Source: Actinernus sp. WN-2022
Taxonomy: Eukaryota > Cnidaria > Anthozoa > Actiniaria > Actinernidae
Assembly: GCA_030867875.1 (NCBI GenBank)
Contig: JAOWCC010001589.1
Span: 76,903,537-76,967,536 of the forward strand
DNA length: 64,000 nt
Reading direction: 5' to 3'
A program made the translations under genes and the position numbers. Below, piece by piece: positions 51,757 to 62,302 of this stretch. The notes under the pieces are model-generated. The model searched no databases and was not told where the DNA came from. It worked only from the letters and a program-made list of their open reading frames with translations. The stretch's first letter is position 1; the number at the start of each line of letters is the position of its first letter.

Positions 51757-53664
51757 ATGCATACAAGAGACAGACTAAAAAGAACAGCTATTATAACTAA
51801 CGACGTAGCTAATTGGGATGCGTACAAACAATGCAAAAACCAATTAAACACTGCCATCAAACAAAGTAAAGTATCATATTATGAGGCATACTTCCTAGAA
51901 AATCAAGGCAAAATGCGTGAGACTTGGAGAGGAATCAACACTATCCTCTCTAAGAAAAACAAAACAACTGGGCAGCCTATGTCTGTTATGGGAGATAAAT
52001 CCGAAGTTCTGAACCCAAAAGAAATAAGCAATGTTTTTAACAACCATTTCGTAGAGGTTGGTCCCAAACTGGCGTCCGAAATTCCTAATTCTAATGTAAA
52101 CTTTGAACAGTATATTGAACGAACAGTTTCGGAGTTTGACCTTAAGGAATTTAACATCAACGATATTTATAATCTCATCCAAAAACTACCAACTAATAAG
52201 GCTAGTGGACTAGACGACATCCCGGCCAACCTTTTGAAACATTGCGCCTCAACCGTAGCAGAGCCTTTAACACATATCTTCAACTTATCTATCAGGCAAG
52301 GCATCCTACCGTCAGACTGGAAAAAAGCCAAAGTCTATCCCATACATAAAGAGGGACCCAAAGCCATCCCTAACAACTATAGACCCATTTCGGTTCTTTC
52401 AGTTGTCGTTAAGATTCTAGAAAGAGGCGTTTTTAATCAGTTTTACACATACTTAGTTGAAAACAATCTGTTAAATAAGTTCCAATCGGGCTTCAGACCA
52501 TTACATTCCACAGTAACTGCCCTCTTGGACCTAACAAATGAATGGTTCTTAAATATTGATAATGGCCTTACAAATGCTATCATATTTTTGGATCTAAAAA
52601 AGGCCTTCGATACTATTGACCACTCTATCCTACTATCGAAAATGAAGCTCTACGGAGTAAAAACTAAAACCCTATCCTGGTTCTCGAACTACCTTACCGA
52701 TCGTATCCAAAGGACACTAGTAAATGGCACTCTGTCTGACCCAAACATAGTCAGTTGTGGAATTCCTCAAGGGGCTATTCTAGGTCCATTACTTTTTTTG
52801 CTTTATATTAACGACTTGCCAAATTGCGATTTAATGTCTAATGTCCGTATGTATGCAGACGACACCAACTTTACTTTTGCCTCTAGCAATCAGGAGGAGT
52901 TTCTCTCTGCTATGAATAATGATCTAATTAGTGTGCAAGAATGGCTTATCGGCAATAAATTAAGTCTAAATACTACTAAAACTAAATGCATGTTTCTTGG
53001 AACGCGCGCCAAACTTGCCCTAATACCTGATGATCCGAACGTAAGCACAAATGGCAGTCAAATCGATAGAGTTAAATCTTATAAATGTCTCGGTGTTCAC
53101 GTCGATGAGTTTCTTACATGGGAGACTCATATTGACAACATTTCTAAAAAGATTGCCAAGGCACTTGGTATTTTACGAAGACTCAAGCCATTCGTGCCTT
53201 ATAATCTTTTAATTTCTACCTATAATTCACTGATAGTCTCACATTGTGATTATTGTAGCACTGTCTGGGGAAGTCTGGGTAAAGGCCTTTCTCAGAAACT
53301 TCAAAAACTTCAAAACAGAGCTGCTAGAATCATTACAGGCTCTAATTATGACGTTAGATCAAAAGACATCTTAGCCATGCTTAATTGGAAAGACTTAGAA
53401 GAACGACGCCACTGCCAATTGGGAAGCGTTATGTACAAAACTATGAATAACCAAGTTCCGCCATATCTAACTGATTTATTTACCAAAACAAGCACAATTC
53501 ATCAGCATAGTTTGCGCCGTTCTCAGAATAGTCTCTTCATTACAAGACCCAACACCGAAGCCCTAAAAAAGAGTTTTTCATACAGAGGGGCATCTCTATG
53601 GAACAGTCTCCCTAAAGTAGCACAAGAGTCTACAAGTATTAAACAGTTTTCTAAATACTTGTAG
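51757..53664 (+). CDS. LINE ORF2, reverse transcriptase part
   Basis: 635-codon frame: thumb-proximal VYPIHKEGPK, NNYRPISVLS, FQSGFRPLHSTV, motif A FLDLKKAFDTID (about 276-287), motif B CGIPQGAILGPLLFLLYIND (about 333-352) and motif C MYADDTNF (YADD at 366-369). The C-terminal WNSLPKVAQESTSIKQF block is present. All catalytic residues are intact. The frame is open for some 8 codons before the ATG and would join the endonuclease frame after a single-base correction. The element is therefore recent, but this copy is probably inactive as a single protein. Confidence 0.9.
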   Translation: MHTRDRLKRTAIITNDVANWDAYKQCKNQLNTAIKQSKVSYYEAYFLENQGKMRETWRGINTILSKKNKTTGQPMSVMGDKSEVLNPKEISNVFNNHFVEVGPKLASEIPNSNVNFEQYIERTVSEFDLKEFNINDIYNLIQKLPTNKASGLDDIPANLLKHCASTVAEPLTHIFNLSIRQGILPSDWKKAKVYPIHKEGPKAIPNNYRPISVLSVVVKILERGVFNQFYTYLVENNLLNKFQSGFRPLHSTVTALLDLTNEWFLNIDNGLTNAIIFLDLKKAFDTIDHSILLSKMKLYGVKTKTLSWFSNYLTDRIQRTLVNGTLSDPNIVSCGIPQGAILGPLLFLLYINDLPNCDLMSNVRMYADDTNFTFASSNQEEFLSAMNNDLISVQEWLIGNKLSLNTTKTKCMFLGTRAKLALIPDDPNVSTNGSQIDRVKSYKCLGVHVDEFLTWETHIDNISKKIAKALGILRRLKPFVPYNLLISTYNSLIVSHCDYCSTVWGSLGKGLSQKLQKLQNRAARIITGSNYDVRSKDILAMLNWKDLEERRHCQLGSVMYKTMNNQVPPYLTDLFTKTSTIHQHSLRRSQNSLFITRPNTEALKKSFSYRGASLWNSLPKVAQESTSIKQFSKYL

Positions 53665-53885
53665 CCTCTTTTTTAATTCTACCGCATCATTTTTTAGTAT
53701 TTAAGAAGCCAACATATTTAAATAGAATATTCTTATTTTTTATTACCTAATTATTATTAGTCTTGTCAATATTATTATCATTAACTTAGAACTAAACACA
53801 CGGCTCTCTGGAAGAGCATCTTTGTAATTTTCATGATGAATGAGACTCCGTGTATAAATAAAGAGTATGTATGTATGTATGTAAC

Positions 53886-54436
53886 TAGTTTGCTTGCAGG
53901 TGGGGCAGAACTCACTTCCCCTCAGGCTGCTCTCCCTCCTGTAGTCTAACATGCTGAAAAATTAATGTCCAGAACCACTCTCTTTTGCATACTGGATTGT
54001 CATATGCAGTCATTGCACTTACTTCATCTGGTGTCTGGTATAAACAGTACTTTTAGATATTTCTCCATAGTATATGGCTTGTTTGTAAAGAACAAAACAG
54101 CAGGGTCAGGATTTCAATTGATAAGTGCATAACTAACAGAGACAAACAGGGATGGTAGAGCTCCAACTTTATACCAATAATTGATTTGGATTCACATACA
54201 TGTACATGAGGGAGTCTTTTCCTGATTGCTGTTTTAGTAACATTCTGTCGCTACACAGACTGTTTACAAACAATAGTGCCCTTGTGCACAGAGTTGGTGT
54301 ACACGAGCGTAACATACAATTCTAATGCTACGTTTGATTATTTTTCTCAAAATCTAAACATCCTATAACCCTAGGACTTCAGAAAATAAAACTTCTGTCT
54401 AGGTGCACAGAAAAACGAGCAAAATACTTTCGAAAA

Positions 54437-54467
<31 letters not shown>

Positions 54468-55724
54468 GTCTGAAAAACTCCACATTGCAATGAATTTTTA
54501 TTGTTTAAGAAATATCAGAGAAGAAAATTTACATATGTACTTTGAGGTGAAGTGCACTTGAAATTTGCCACAAAACGTTGTGGTTTTCTTGTACTTCATG
54601 CTTTCTTCAAAAGAAATATCAGTCAAAAACTAGTGTTAAAAGAAAAAAATGTCGGAAAAAACACTTGTTCCAAGCTTTCATCGTGACTTTTTTGCCTTCG
54701 ATCGCGCAAATCACGCATTTCACACCAATCGCACACTTTTTCCATCGCGCCGATCACACACTTTTTTCATCGCGCAAATCATGCAAATCGCGCCCGAGTT
54801 AGGAGATTGTAATCGTAGGCTGACATGTCTTTAAAAATAATACAAACAGTAAATATAAAATGTTCACCTTAAAACATAGCGGCTTTTTTGCTTGTATTTT
54901 GTAAACTCCCAAGTACAGCTCTTGCGAAATATAGCGGGTGAAATAAACCCTCGTTTTGTTTCAAAGATTTCTCATTTGTGGTGTTGCATGATACTTCCAA
55001 AACTTAACGTCTTTGTTTCCAAAGAAAAAAAAACACTTCCTCTGTTTAAGCCTGAAAAAGATCATTGAAAGTGAAAGTACGTCTTTCTTGGAGTTACTAT
55101 ATAATATTTCTTGGATTCTAGTGTGCTGGAGTTTAACTTGAATGAACTTCATCACATTGTGGATTCAGACGGTCGATCTGTGCACATTTTAAGGCTGATT
55201 TCCATCGGATCACAAAGATAGCAAAATTTGCATAACGCAATAATAGAATTTTTGACAAAGCCGAAAGAGACTAGCCATTAAAAACCATTCATTTGTTGAA
55301 TATACATTTAAGTCATAATCTTGTCATTCAACGTTAACACTCAAATTTAAGTGATAAAATGAATGGTTTCGCATTGATGTAAATATATTTATTGGCAAAG
55401 TGATAGCAAAAAGTGCAAAAAAGGCAAAAAAGTTTTGTTACGCGGCTTTCACGTTTTTTCTGTTGAGAACGGTTGATATTTTTATTCTCGGCGCCATGTT
55501 CCTCCCTCTTTCAAAGATAAAGATTCACATTTGAGAAACTACATCAAACTAAGGTCAGAGTGGTGGGAATTTAATAACATTCAATTAAATAACGACAAAG
55601 TTACAACAATTCTAAAACAAATTGTGTCTAAATTTTCTCCATTTTCGTTGTGTACACCAACTTCGTGGGCGAGGCCTAGTAACTAAGATGCCTGTAGAGT
55701 AACTATTTTGTGACTTTATTGTAG
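53886..55724. other. Rest of INO80 intron 3, no gene
   Basis: Contains a T-run of about 25 (54440-54465) and a stretch of CGCGCAAATCA/CATCGCGC-like repeats at 54700-54800. No further gene or clear inverted-repeat pair was recognised. Confidence 0.5.
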
Positions 55725-55856
55725 GAGACGCTGCTGAGTGACAGCTCAGATAGTTCAGATGACGATCAACCAATTAATGATGATGACTTACGTGAAATGC
55801 TGTGGTTACACAAACTGCAAAAGCTAGCCCAACAAAAATACTATCAAGATGAGGAT
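55725..55856 (+). CDS. INO80: INO80, coding exon 4
   Basis: Acceptor TTTATTGTAG. 44 codons in phase 0: ETLLSDSSDSSDDDQPINDD, DLREMLWLHKLQKLAQQKYY, QDED, then GTAAGT. Continuing WLK with E(T)LLSDSS..., followed by LREMLxLHKLQKL, is the conserved order in animal INO80. The preceding intron is 7.3 kb and contains a Helentron-like element and an almost complete LINE in the sense orientation. Confidence 0.93.
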
Positions 55857-56669
55857 GTAAGTGTATGAAAACCAGGTACTAACACATAGCAGTAACATCA
55901 GGGAATGAGCCTGGCTGTGCCATGGCACCATTCCCGCTTTAAAAACACATTTATCCCTTGAAAAAAATATGATAATGGTCAAATTGTCCCGCATTGTCCT
56001 CTTCCAAAGGAAATTACATGTAAATGCCAGATCACTCGCAAAAGGGCCAAATTGTCCCTGTCTGGCTCAATCTCTGGTAACACAAAGCACTTATAATAGA
56101 ATGGTGGCCTGATGTTTGGATATTTATTACCGTAAATTTGTGTACCTGCATATTGGCTACACTTTTTTGGAGAAAATGTGAAAGTTGGGGATGCAGCTTA
56201 CATGTATGCGTGTACAAGCATCACATACTGTATATTGTATTTTATCATCAAGCTACATACATGTACATAAATATATACTGTCCTGCTTAAAAAAATTGCA
56301 AACATCAGCACCACCAGAACCACTAAAATTTAGCGGCTGAGTGGTTTGGTGGCACTAACGGTAAATGCTAGGTGGCACACACACAAGAAATGACAAGGAA
56401 AGTGGTAACCATATTCAAAAATGTCATAGCAATAATTCTGTGATTTGGCATGACAACAATCTCTTCTGAAGAAGTTTTGCTTCAGGTATGAGCATTTATG
56501 AATCCACCCATCAATTTTTGCCCATCAATTTTTTCCCATAAAAAAATCCATCTAAGTTTGGGGTGCAGTCTATATGCAGTATTTAATATGGTAGTGATCA
56601 GAAACTTGAAAAGTGCTGAAAGTTAAATTTTTAGCGGGCTACTTATTTAGCAGTCAGTTCTGCTTTTAA

Positions 56670-58282
56670 GGTATCTGCACCGGCAAAATTTGTATATTTT
56701 GAGGAAATAATTAAAAAATCTGACATGCTCTGTGTGTGTTTAAAGTACCCTTGACTAACTTATTGTGAATTGTAGTTTTCATTTCGTTATAAATTTCAGG
56801 GGGGGGGGGGGATCATAGGTGTTAATTAAATTAATTTTGTTTATTGTGCTAAAAAAAAGAAACATTTTTTTTCTCAAAAGCAATAACTCCTAATTCGAAA
56901 AACTCTTCTGAATATGATTTTTTTTCATGTCAGACCACATTAACGTAGTCTTAACGCACGATATATTATTTATATTTCTTAGAAAAATAGAGCTTTATAT
57001 TTATTTTCTTGTACGTTAAACTTAAAAATTCGAAACATGGGCACAATTTGTCCAACAACGTGCGTTAAGACAACGTTAGTTCTAAGTTATGTTGTTTTAC
57101 TGTTCGTCAAATCTTTTAATCTAAGACGCAATATTTCCCAAGAAATTTACGTTTTCCCTACCTATGCTTAAACTGTGAAGTTGTAAAGAGTCTATTTGGG
57201 TCACAAAACTGAACAGAATCGCTGAAATTCAACGTAAATTGAACCAACATCATTCAATCTCGATTCCGCCATCTTGCTTTGTTCTACCGCTGTACAAAAC
57301 AACAGTAGCCAAGGAAATACATATTTTTACGACCCCTACCCCGTCAGGATGTGTTTGTTGATCCGTTGTCAAGGCGTGCCCAACGAGCTCAAGCGTGACT
57401 TCCGGTTCCTTTGTACGCATAGTCAATAATTAATCTGCTGTCCAAATGGGGACTTAGACCTCAAGTAAATACGGTGTCGAAGTCGATTGATGGTGATTCT
57501 TCTGAATACGATATAACAAAAAGTAAAGAAAAAACAAGTCTCAGCCAATAACAAATGAAAGGAAGAAAAGGTACAGACACAAGAGGTATTGGTTCTTCCC
57601 CAGAAATGGGAAGCAGAGGCAGTGCAATTGCCTTTGTCAGCCTCGGTCGCTATCGTTTCTTTCATCGCTGAAACGTGCTAGAACATGCATGCTATTTGAA
57701 TGTGTCTTGAACAGTCCTATCATGAGTCCTCATATAGCGGGGAGTGTTTTTCTGACTACGTACCAAGCCTGGAAAGGAAGATAAAGGCTGTGAATTTAAA
57801 CAAGAAGAAGAATTGTAAGGTTTTATTGTTGTTTTATATATTTAGTTATGCAGTTGAAAGTTGATATGTATGATCGAGGCACGACAATTTCTTATCACAA
57901 ACTGACAAAGCTTGTGTGTAAGAACTTATAAAGGATCTTATAAACATATCGGTGAAGTTATGAATGAAGTACACTTCTAATAAATTCAGCGTTGAATGTC
58001 TCAGAACCGTCTTGCAACCCCAAACTTTCCGCTATCTTGGTTTTGTCAGAGATACGGGCAATTTGCGACACTCAATTAGTCTTCGCTAGTAACCGACCCA
58101 GTCTTCCGCTCGTTTATCAGCTGCAACTTCCGGTCAAAGACGTGATTTTGAAAGCATTTTGCAACGTTCAGATTAGGAGTAAGTGGAAAAAAAGTATTGA
58201 AAGTGATATTAGATGTAATAAACTATAATATAACCGAAAAAGAGGAATTTTAAAGGACCAAAATTTAGCCAGTGCAGATACC
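56670..58282. mobile_element. TTAA-flanked element in INO80 intron 4
   Basis: Ends GGTATCTGCACCGGCAAAAT and its approximate complement ending AGTGCAGATACC, flanked by TTAA (56666-56669 and 58283-58286). The 1.6-kb inside has short unrelated open frames and a G-run near 56803. No transposase is visible. TTAA duplication indicates a piggyBac- or Kolobok-type non-autonomous element. Confidence 0.75.
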
Positions 58283-58577
58283 TTAAGTTATTTATGTAAT
58301 TTAAGATCTGTTTCCGTTCTTCTTTTGTTTGAAAATTGTTAATATGATTGTCTCTTGTACATTTGCTAACCCCCCACCTCGAATAGCATTTGCTAAATGT
58401 GGGTGGGTTAGATTCTTTGTAATGTAATTGGTAAATTGAAATAAAAGTGACAGAAGTGAAGTTTAGTGTTTCACCTGAGTGTAGTTATGTTCAGTGCCTA
58501 ATTTAAGACACTTATGACAACCCTGTTTGAGAACTACTCAATGGTGATTGTAACATGTTGTCACTCTCTTTCTGTAG

Positions 58578-58692
58578 CTGACCAGGTATCAACATTATAG
58601 TGTCAGTCTATTGTACAATCATGACAAGTATTATGACCTCCAGAAGCAGCTGGGAGGGAGCAAGAAACTCAAGAAAAAAAGGATGAAGGATG
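58578..58692 (+). CDS. INO80: INO80, coding exon 5
   Basis: Acceptor TTTCTGTAG. Encodes LTRYQHYSVSLLYNHDKYYD, LQKQLGGSKKLKKKRMKD, with one base left before GTTAGT. It matches the 'LQQYQYYSAGLLSTYDPFYEQQRHLLGPKKKKF' segment of vertebrate INO80 in position and pattern. The next exon (lysine-rich stretch and DBINO domain) was not found in the remaining 5.3 kb, so this intron is long or the exon lies outside the window. Confidence 0.93.
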
Positions 58693-59332
58693 GTTAGTAT
58701 TATGGTTAGTAAGACTCGGCCTGCTAACAATCTCAGGAAAAAAATAATTATTTTTCATACTTCACAGGGCTCGCGTTTCGGCACGAGATCGTGAGAATTT
58801 GCACATTAATTTTGTAATTATCTCCTGAATTTCACAGGTGGGGCAGCCAAGTCTCCCCTCTTTTCACACTTTGTCTAACCCTTCTATTCTCAAAATGAAA
58901 ACTTTTAATTTAATACTCGTGCGTTTTTCTGGTTGCCATTTTGGACAGTAGTGGTTAGAGGGGGGATCAATTTTAGATTCATGAAACACGTGGTGAATAG
59001 TGCAGCCCTGTGCACGTGGCCATTAGTCCTGTGGAAACACACAACATTGACGGTTTCTAGGGATGCAAAAAGGCTCTCCTCTCATTCCAAGAGGGGGCTA
59101 CAATTGTCGCCCCCTCAAAATGGTATTCTCCCCCTATTTTTAGGAAAAGGGGGAGACATGCTCCCCTGAATCGTAAAGTGAAAAGCAAGCACTGCTTCAT
59201 GAGTTGTCTTTCTTACTGAACACAGCCACTTCAAAATAAACATTCTTAAGACTAACGAAGACAAGTGCTTCAAAAGACTCGGTTTGCTGATAATCTTTGG
59301 CTAAACTTTTATTCTTGTTCACATTTTTGCCA

Positions 59333-59450
59333 TGTACAGTATTGTTCGAAGATATTACAACAGGGGAAGGTTCAAGTGAAATTTTTATTGTCTTTTAGTG
59401 TCCCTGGTCTGTTGTCCCTGTTGTAATATTTTTGAACAGTACTGTATGAG
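59333..59450. mobile_element. Short palindromic MITE
   Basis: TACAGTATTGTTCGAAGATATTACAACAGGG and CCCTGTTGTAATATTTTTGAACAGTACTGTA are imperfect inverted repeats around a 50-base centre. A related 'acgaacagtactgta' piece occurs at about 61822. Confidence 0.65.
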
Positions 59451-59843
59451 CAGGTCTAGTCAGCACTTGTTTTTGGCTAAAGTGAACAATCTGCACCATA
59501 AAAAAGTGGTCAGTAAGTAGTCAGCCGACTACTTACCGACCACTTACCAACCACTGTAAGTTCTTACCAACCACTTACCAACCACTGATTGCTGTAAGTT
59601 TGCCAAATAGTTTGCCAATAAAGTTGATGTTTTCCTAGAAAAAACTAAACAATTCAGCTGCCTTTGAAGTTCAGGAAGACGTGCCGCCTGACCAGACTAC
59701 TTCAGGATTACTTTCATTTAAGTTTCTTTCAGGTTTTGGAAGTCCAAGTACCAAGTTACATTTCACAGCCACCATTTTGTTTTTATTTTTCACATTTGTC
59801 AACCCGAGGACTGGTAACCATTGATGTCATGGCGTCGGGTTAA

Positions 59844-60881
59844 AGTGCATATGAAGTGAAAATTAAGTTGAGCTAATGTTAATATGCTTTCGAAATGAGG
59901 AATAATGACATTTTCCGTTTGTCAACATCTCATCTCGTTTCAGAGATATTCAGGTTTTTGTAATATGCAAATGAGATGACCTATGATGTCATATTGTTTG
60001 CACAGCCTTGGAGACTATCACAAAATGAAGAATATCTCTACAAATATTGGATAAAAACTATTGAAACTTTGCACATATGTGGTTCAATGGAAAATACACA
60101 TCACTGTGCAAATTATGGCATTGCCATGGAAACACTCTGGCCCCAGGCTTCCACTACAAATAACACAAACTTTCCTAATTTCTCCTTTGTCAAACGCAAT
60201 TTGTTTGGTGTCGGTCCAAAATAAGATTTGGAACAATGTACATGTAGGCATTGTATGTGAGTATTTAAGCAACTTATTTTTTGTAACAAGTAAAGAAATT
60301 GCAATTTTATGTTCAAGGTGAAAGGCATGTGGGGCCATGAGAGTTTCCATACTTTGCACAATAATGTGTACTTTCTATAGTGCCATATGTGTGCAAAGTC
60401 GGGGGAGTCGGGGTGGTGCAGTGGTTAAGCGCTTCGCCTCTCACCTATGTGGCCCGGGTTCGATTCCCGGACCCGGCGCTATATGTGAGAATCTCGCCCT
60501 TGCTCCGAGGGTTTTTCTCCGAGTTCTCCGGTTTTCCTCCCTCCACAAAAACCAACACGCTAAATTCTATTTCGATCTGTGATTTAGCCGGGTCCTGGCT
60601 TTGATCCGCCTCTGGCTGTTTTTCAGGTCCCGTTAGAAATTCAGTGTGTAAGTTTCAGTAATTATTATTGTTATCCAATATTTGTAGAGATATTCATCAT
60701 TTTGTTATTTGTCTCCAGGCTATGCAAATAATATGACGTCATTGGTCATCTCATTTGCATATTACAAAAACCTGAATATCTCTGAAACGAGATGGGATGT
60801 TGACAAACAGAAAATGTCATTATTCCTCATTTCGAAAGCATTTTAACATTAGATCAACTTAATTTTCACTTCATATGCACT
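59844..60881. mobile_element. TTAA-flanked element carrying a SINE
   Basis: Ends AGTGCATATGAAGTGAAAAT and ATTTTCACTTCATATGCACT, flanked by TTAA (59840-59843 and 60882-60885). The inverted repeat extends about 170 bases ('ttcgaaatgaggaataatga', 'gagatattcaggtttttgta', 'atatgcaaatgagatgacc'). A SINE sits inside at 60401-60650. Confidence 0.8.
60401..60650 (+). mobile_element. tRNA-derived SINE, copy 2
   Basis: A box TGGTGCAGTGG (60414-60424), B box GGTTCGATTCC (60457-60467), then the same body as copy 1 at 4929-5190, ending 'gttagaaattcag' (60632-60644) and a short 'attattattgtta' tail. Inserted in the TTAA element, so it is younger than that element. Confidence 0.88.
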
Positions 60882-61673
60882 TTAACGCTCATGATCGATC
60901 GTGAAGAACTATCCATAATACGAAGGGGTTATTGTTACCAGAATGTTAGAAAACCACACTAAGATGTTGTGAAACTATCGTAAGAAGGTATTAAGTGTTC
61001 TTAAATGGTATTTTGGTCCAGTGAAGAAAAGGCAAACACGTAGCGATCGAGTCAACAGCTTACCAACCACTTACCAACACAGTTTTACTGACCACTTACC
61101 GACCACTTTTTTTATGGTGCAGATTGTTCACTTTGGCCTTTGTCTTCAGTCAGTTTACAAACACAAATGGCAGAGTTCAACAAAAGAACACAACTGGTGA
61201 AGTGTGAGACAAGGATAAAAGTTTACCTGAAGATTGTTAGCAGGCCAAGCATTAATAATTTATATTTTGAAGCACTTGTCTTCGTTAGTTTAAACACTTG
61301 AACGGCAGTGTTTAGTAAGAAAGACAACTCATGAAGTGTGAACAAGAATAAAAGTTGAGCCGAAGATTGTAAGGTGCCAAGTCTTAAGAATGTTTATTTT
61401 GAAGCACTTGTCTTTGTTAGTTAAACAAATGTGAATGGCAGTGTTCAGTTAAGAATGACTTGAAACAACAATAAAACTGAGTGGAACATGTACATGTACA
61501 TGTATGTAGCATGATTGACAAGTCTTAAGAATGTTTATTTTGAAGCACTTGTCTTTATTAGTTTAATCATGCGAACGGTGGTGTTTAGTAAGAAAGACAA
61601 CTCATGAAGTGTGAACAAGAATAAAAGTTGAGTCAAAGATTGTAGGGCACTGAGTCATAAGAATGTTTATTTT

Positions 61674-61810
61674 GGTGAAAGGTCACTCTGAAATAGTGAA
61701 ATATCACTTTTAGTGAAGTGAAAAAAATTCACCTCAAACCTTCACTTAAAAGTGAAAGGTAACTTTTTAGGTGAAACATCGCTTTTAAAGTAATATTTCA
61801 CTTCACCCTT
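61674..61810. repeat. GTGAAA/TTTCAC-rich imperfect palindrome
   Basis: Many alternating GTGAAAGGT, AGTGAAATATCACTTTTAG and TTCACTT steps give a multi-hairpin region of about 135 bp. Non-coding. Confidence 0.5.
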
Positions 61811-61969
61811 GGCAATATTTACGAACAGTACTGTACAATGTACATATATAGTGTCCCTCCTGTAGGTTGTAATCACACTCTTGTGTATAATCCCCTTGTT
61901 TTGACTCCATACCCATGATCTCCATGTATAATCCCTCCTGTAGATAGTCCCAACCATGGATAATAGACC

Positions 61970-62215
61970 AAGGTAATTTCCACCATCTTGTAGAGGATGC
62001 AAACATGGCGTGAAATACAGTGTTTGTATGGGAATCCAATGCCAAATAATTTCTGTAAAATCGAATATACAAGGTAATTAATTTTGCAGACAGTGAAGAT
62101 TTCAGAAATTTCAATTTTATGGAAATTATTTGGCATCAGATTCCCATGCAAACACTGTATTTCTTGCCATGTTTGCACCCTCTACAAGATGGTGGAAATT
62201 ACCTTGGATTGGTAT
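61970..62215. mobile_element. Palindromic MITE, family A, copy 3
   Basis: CCAAGGTAATTTCCACCATC at the left pairs with GATGGTGGAAATTACCTTGG at the right. Further in, 'cagtgtttgtatgggaatcc' pairs with 'gattcccatgcaaacactg'. This complete two-armed copy explains the single-armed copies at 3530-3775 and 45231-45450. The overlapping opposite-strand frames are mirror artefacts. Confidence 0.75.
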
Positions 62216-62302
62216 ATTCCCCCAGCCTGTAGATTGTTCCAACCATGGATAATCCCCACCATATTTAAGTGACTACTTTACAATTTCAAGACCTGTATGA
62301 TA

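Larger units (their letters stand above)
49449..53885 (+). mobile_element. CR1/L2-type LINE, nearly full length, in INO80 intron 3
   Basis: ORF1 with an esterase-like domain, ORF2 with apurinic-type endonuclease and reverse transcriptase, and a 3' end with AATAAAGAG followed by a (TATG)n tail (about 53865-53882), the usual 3' structure of CR1/L2-clade elements. Same strand as INO80. The left boundary abuts the Helentron-like copy 4 and is not precisely defined. Confidence 0.8.
59190..61680. mobile_element. Large foldback nest with flanking tandem units
   Basis: Inverted pairs extend from about 59475 ('aaagtgaacaatctgcacca', 'aaaaagtggtcagtaag') to about 61140, with ACCACTTACCAACCACT units on both sides. 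Further out, 59190-59330 pairs with 61195-61330 ('gaagcacttgtcttcgttag', 'gaacaagaataaaagtt'). That right-hand unit then repeats two to three more times in tandem to 61680 at a period of about 130-170 bp. It encloses the TTAA element at 59844-60881. No coding content. Confidence 0.65.
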
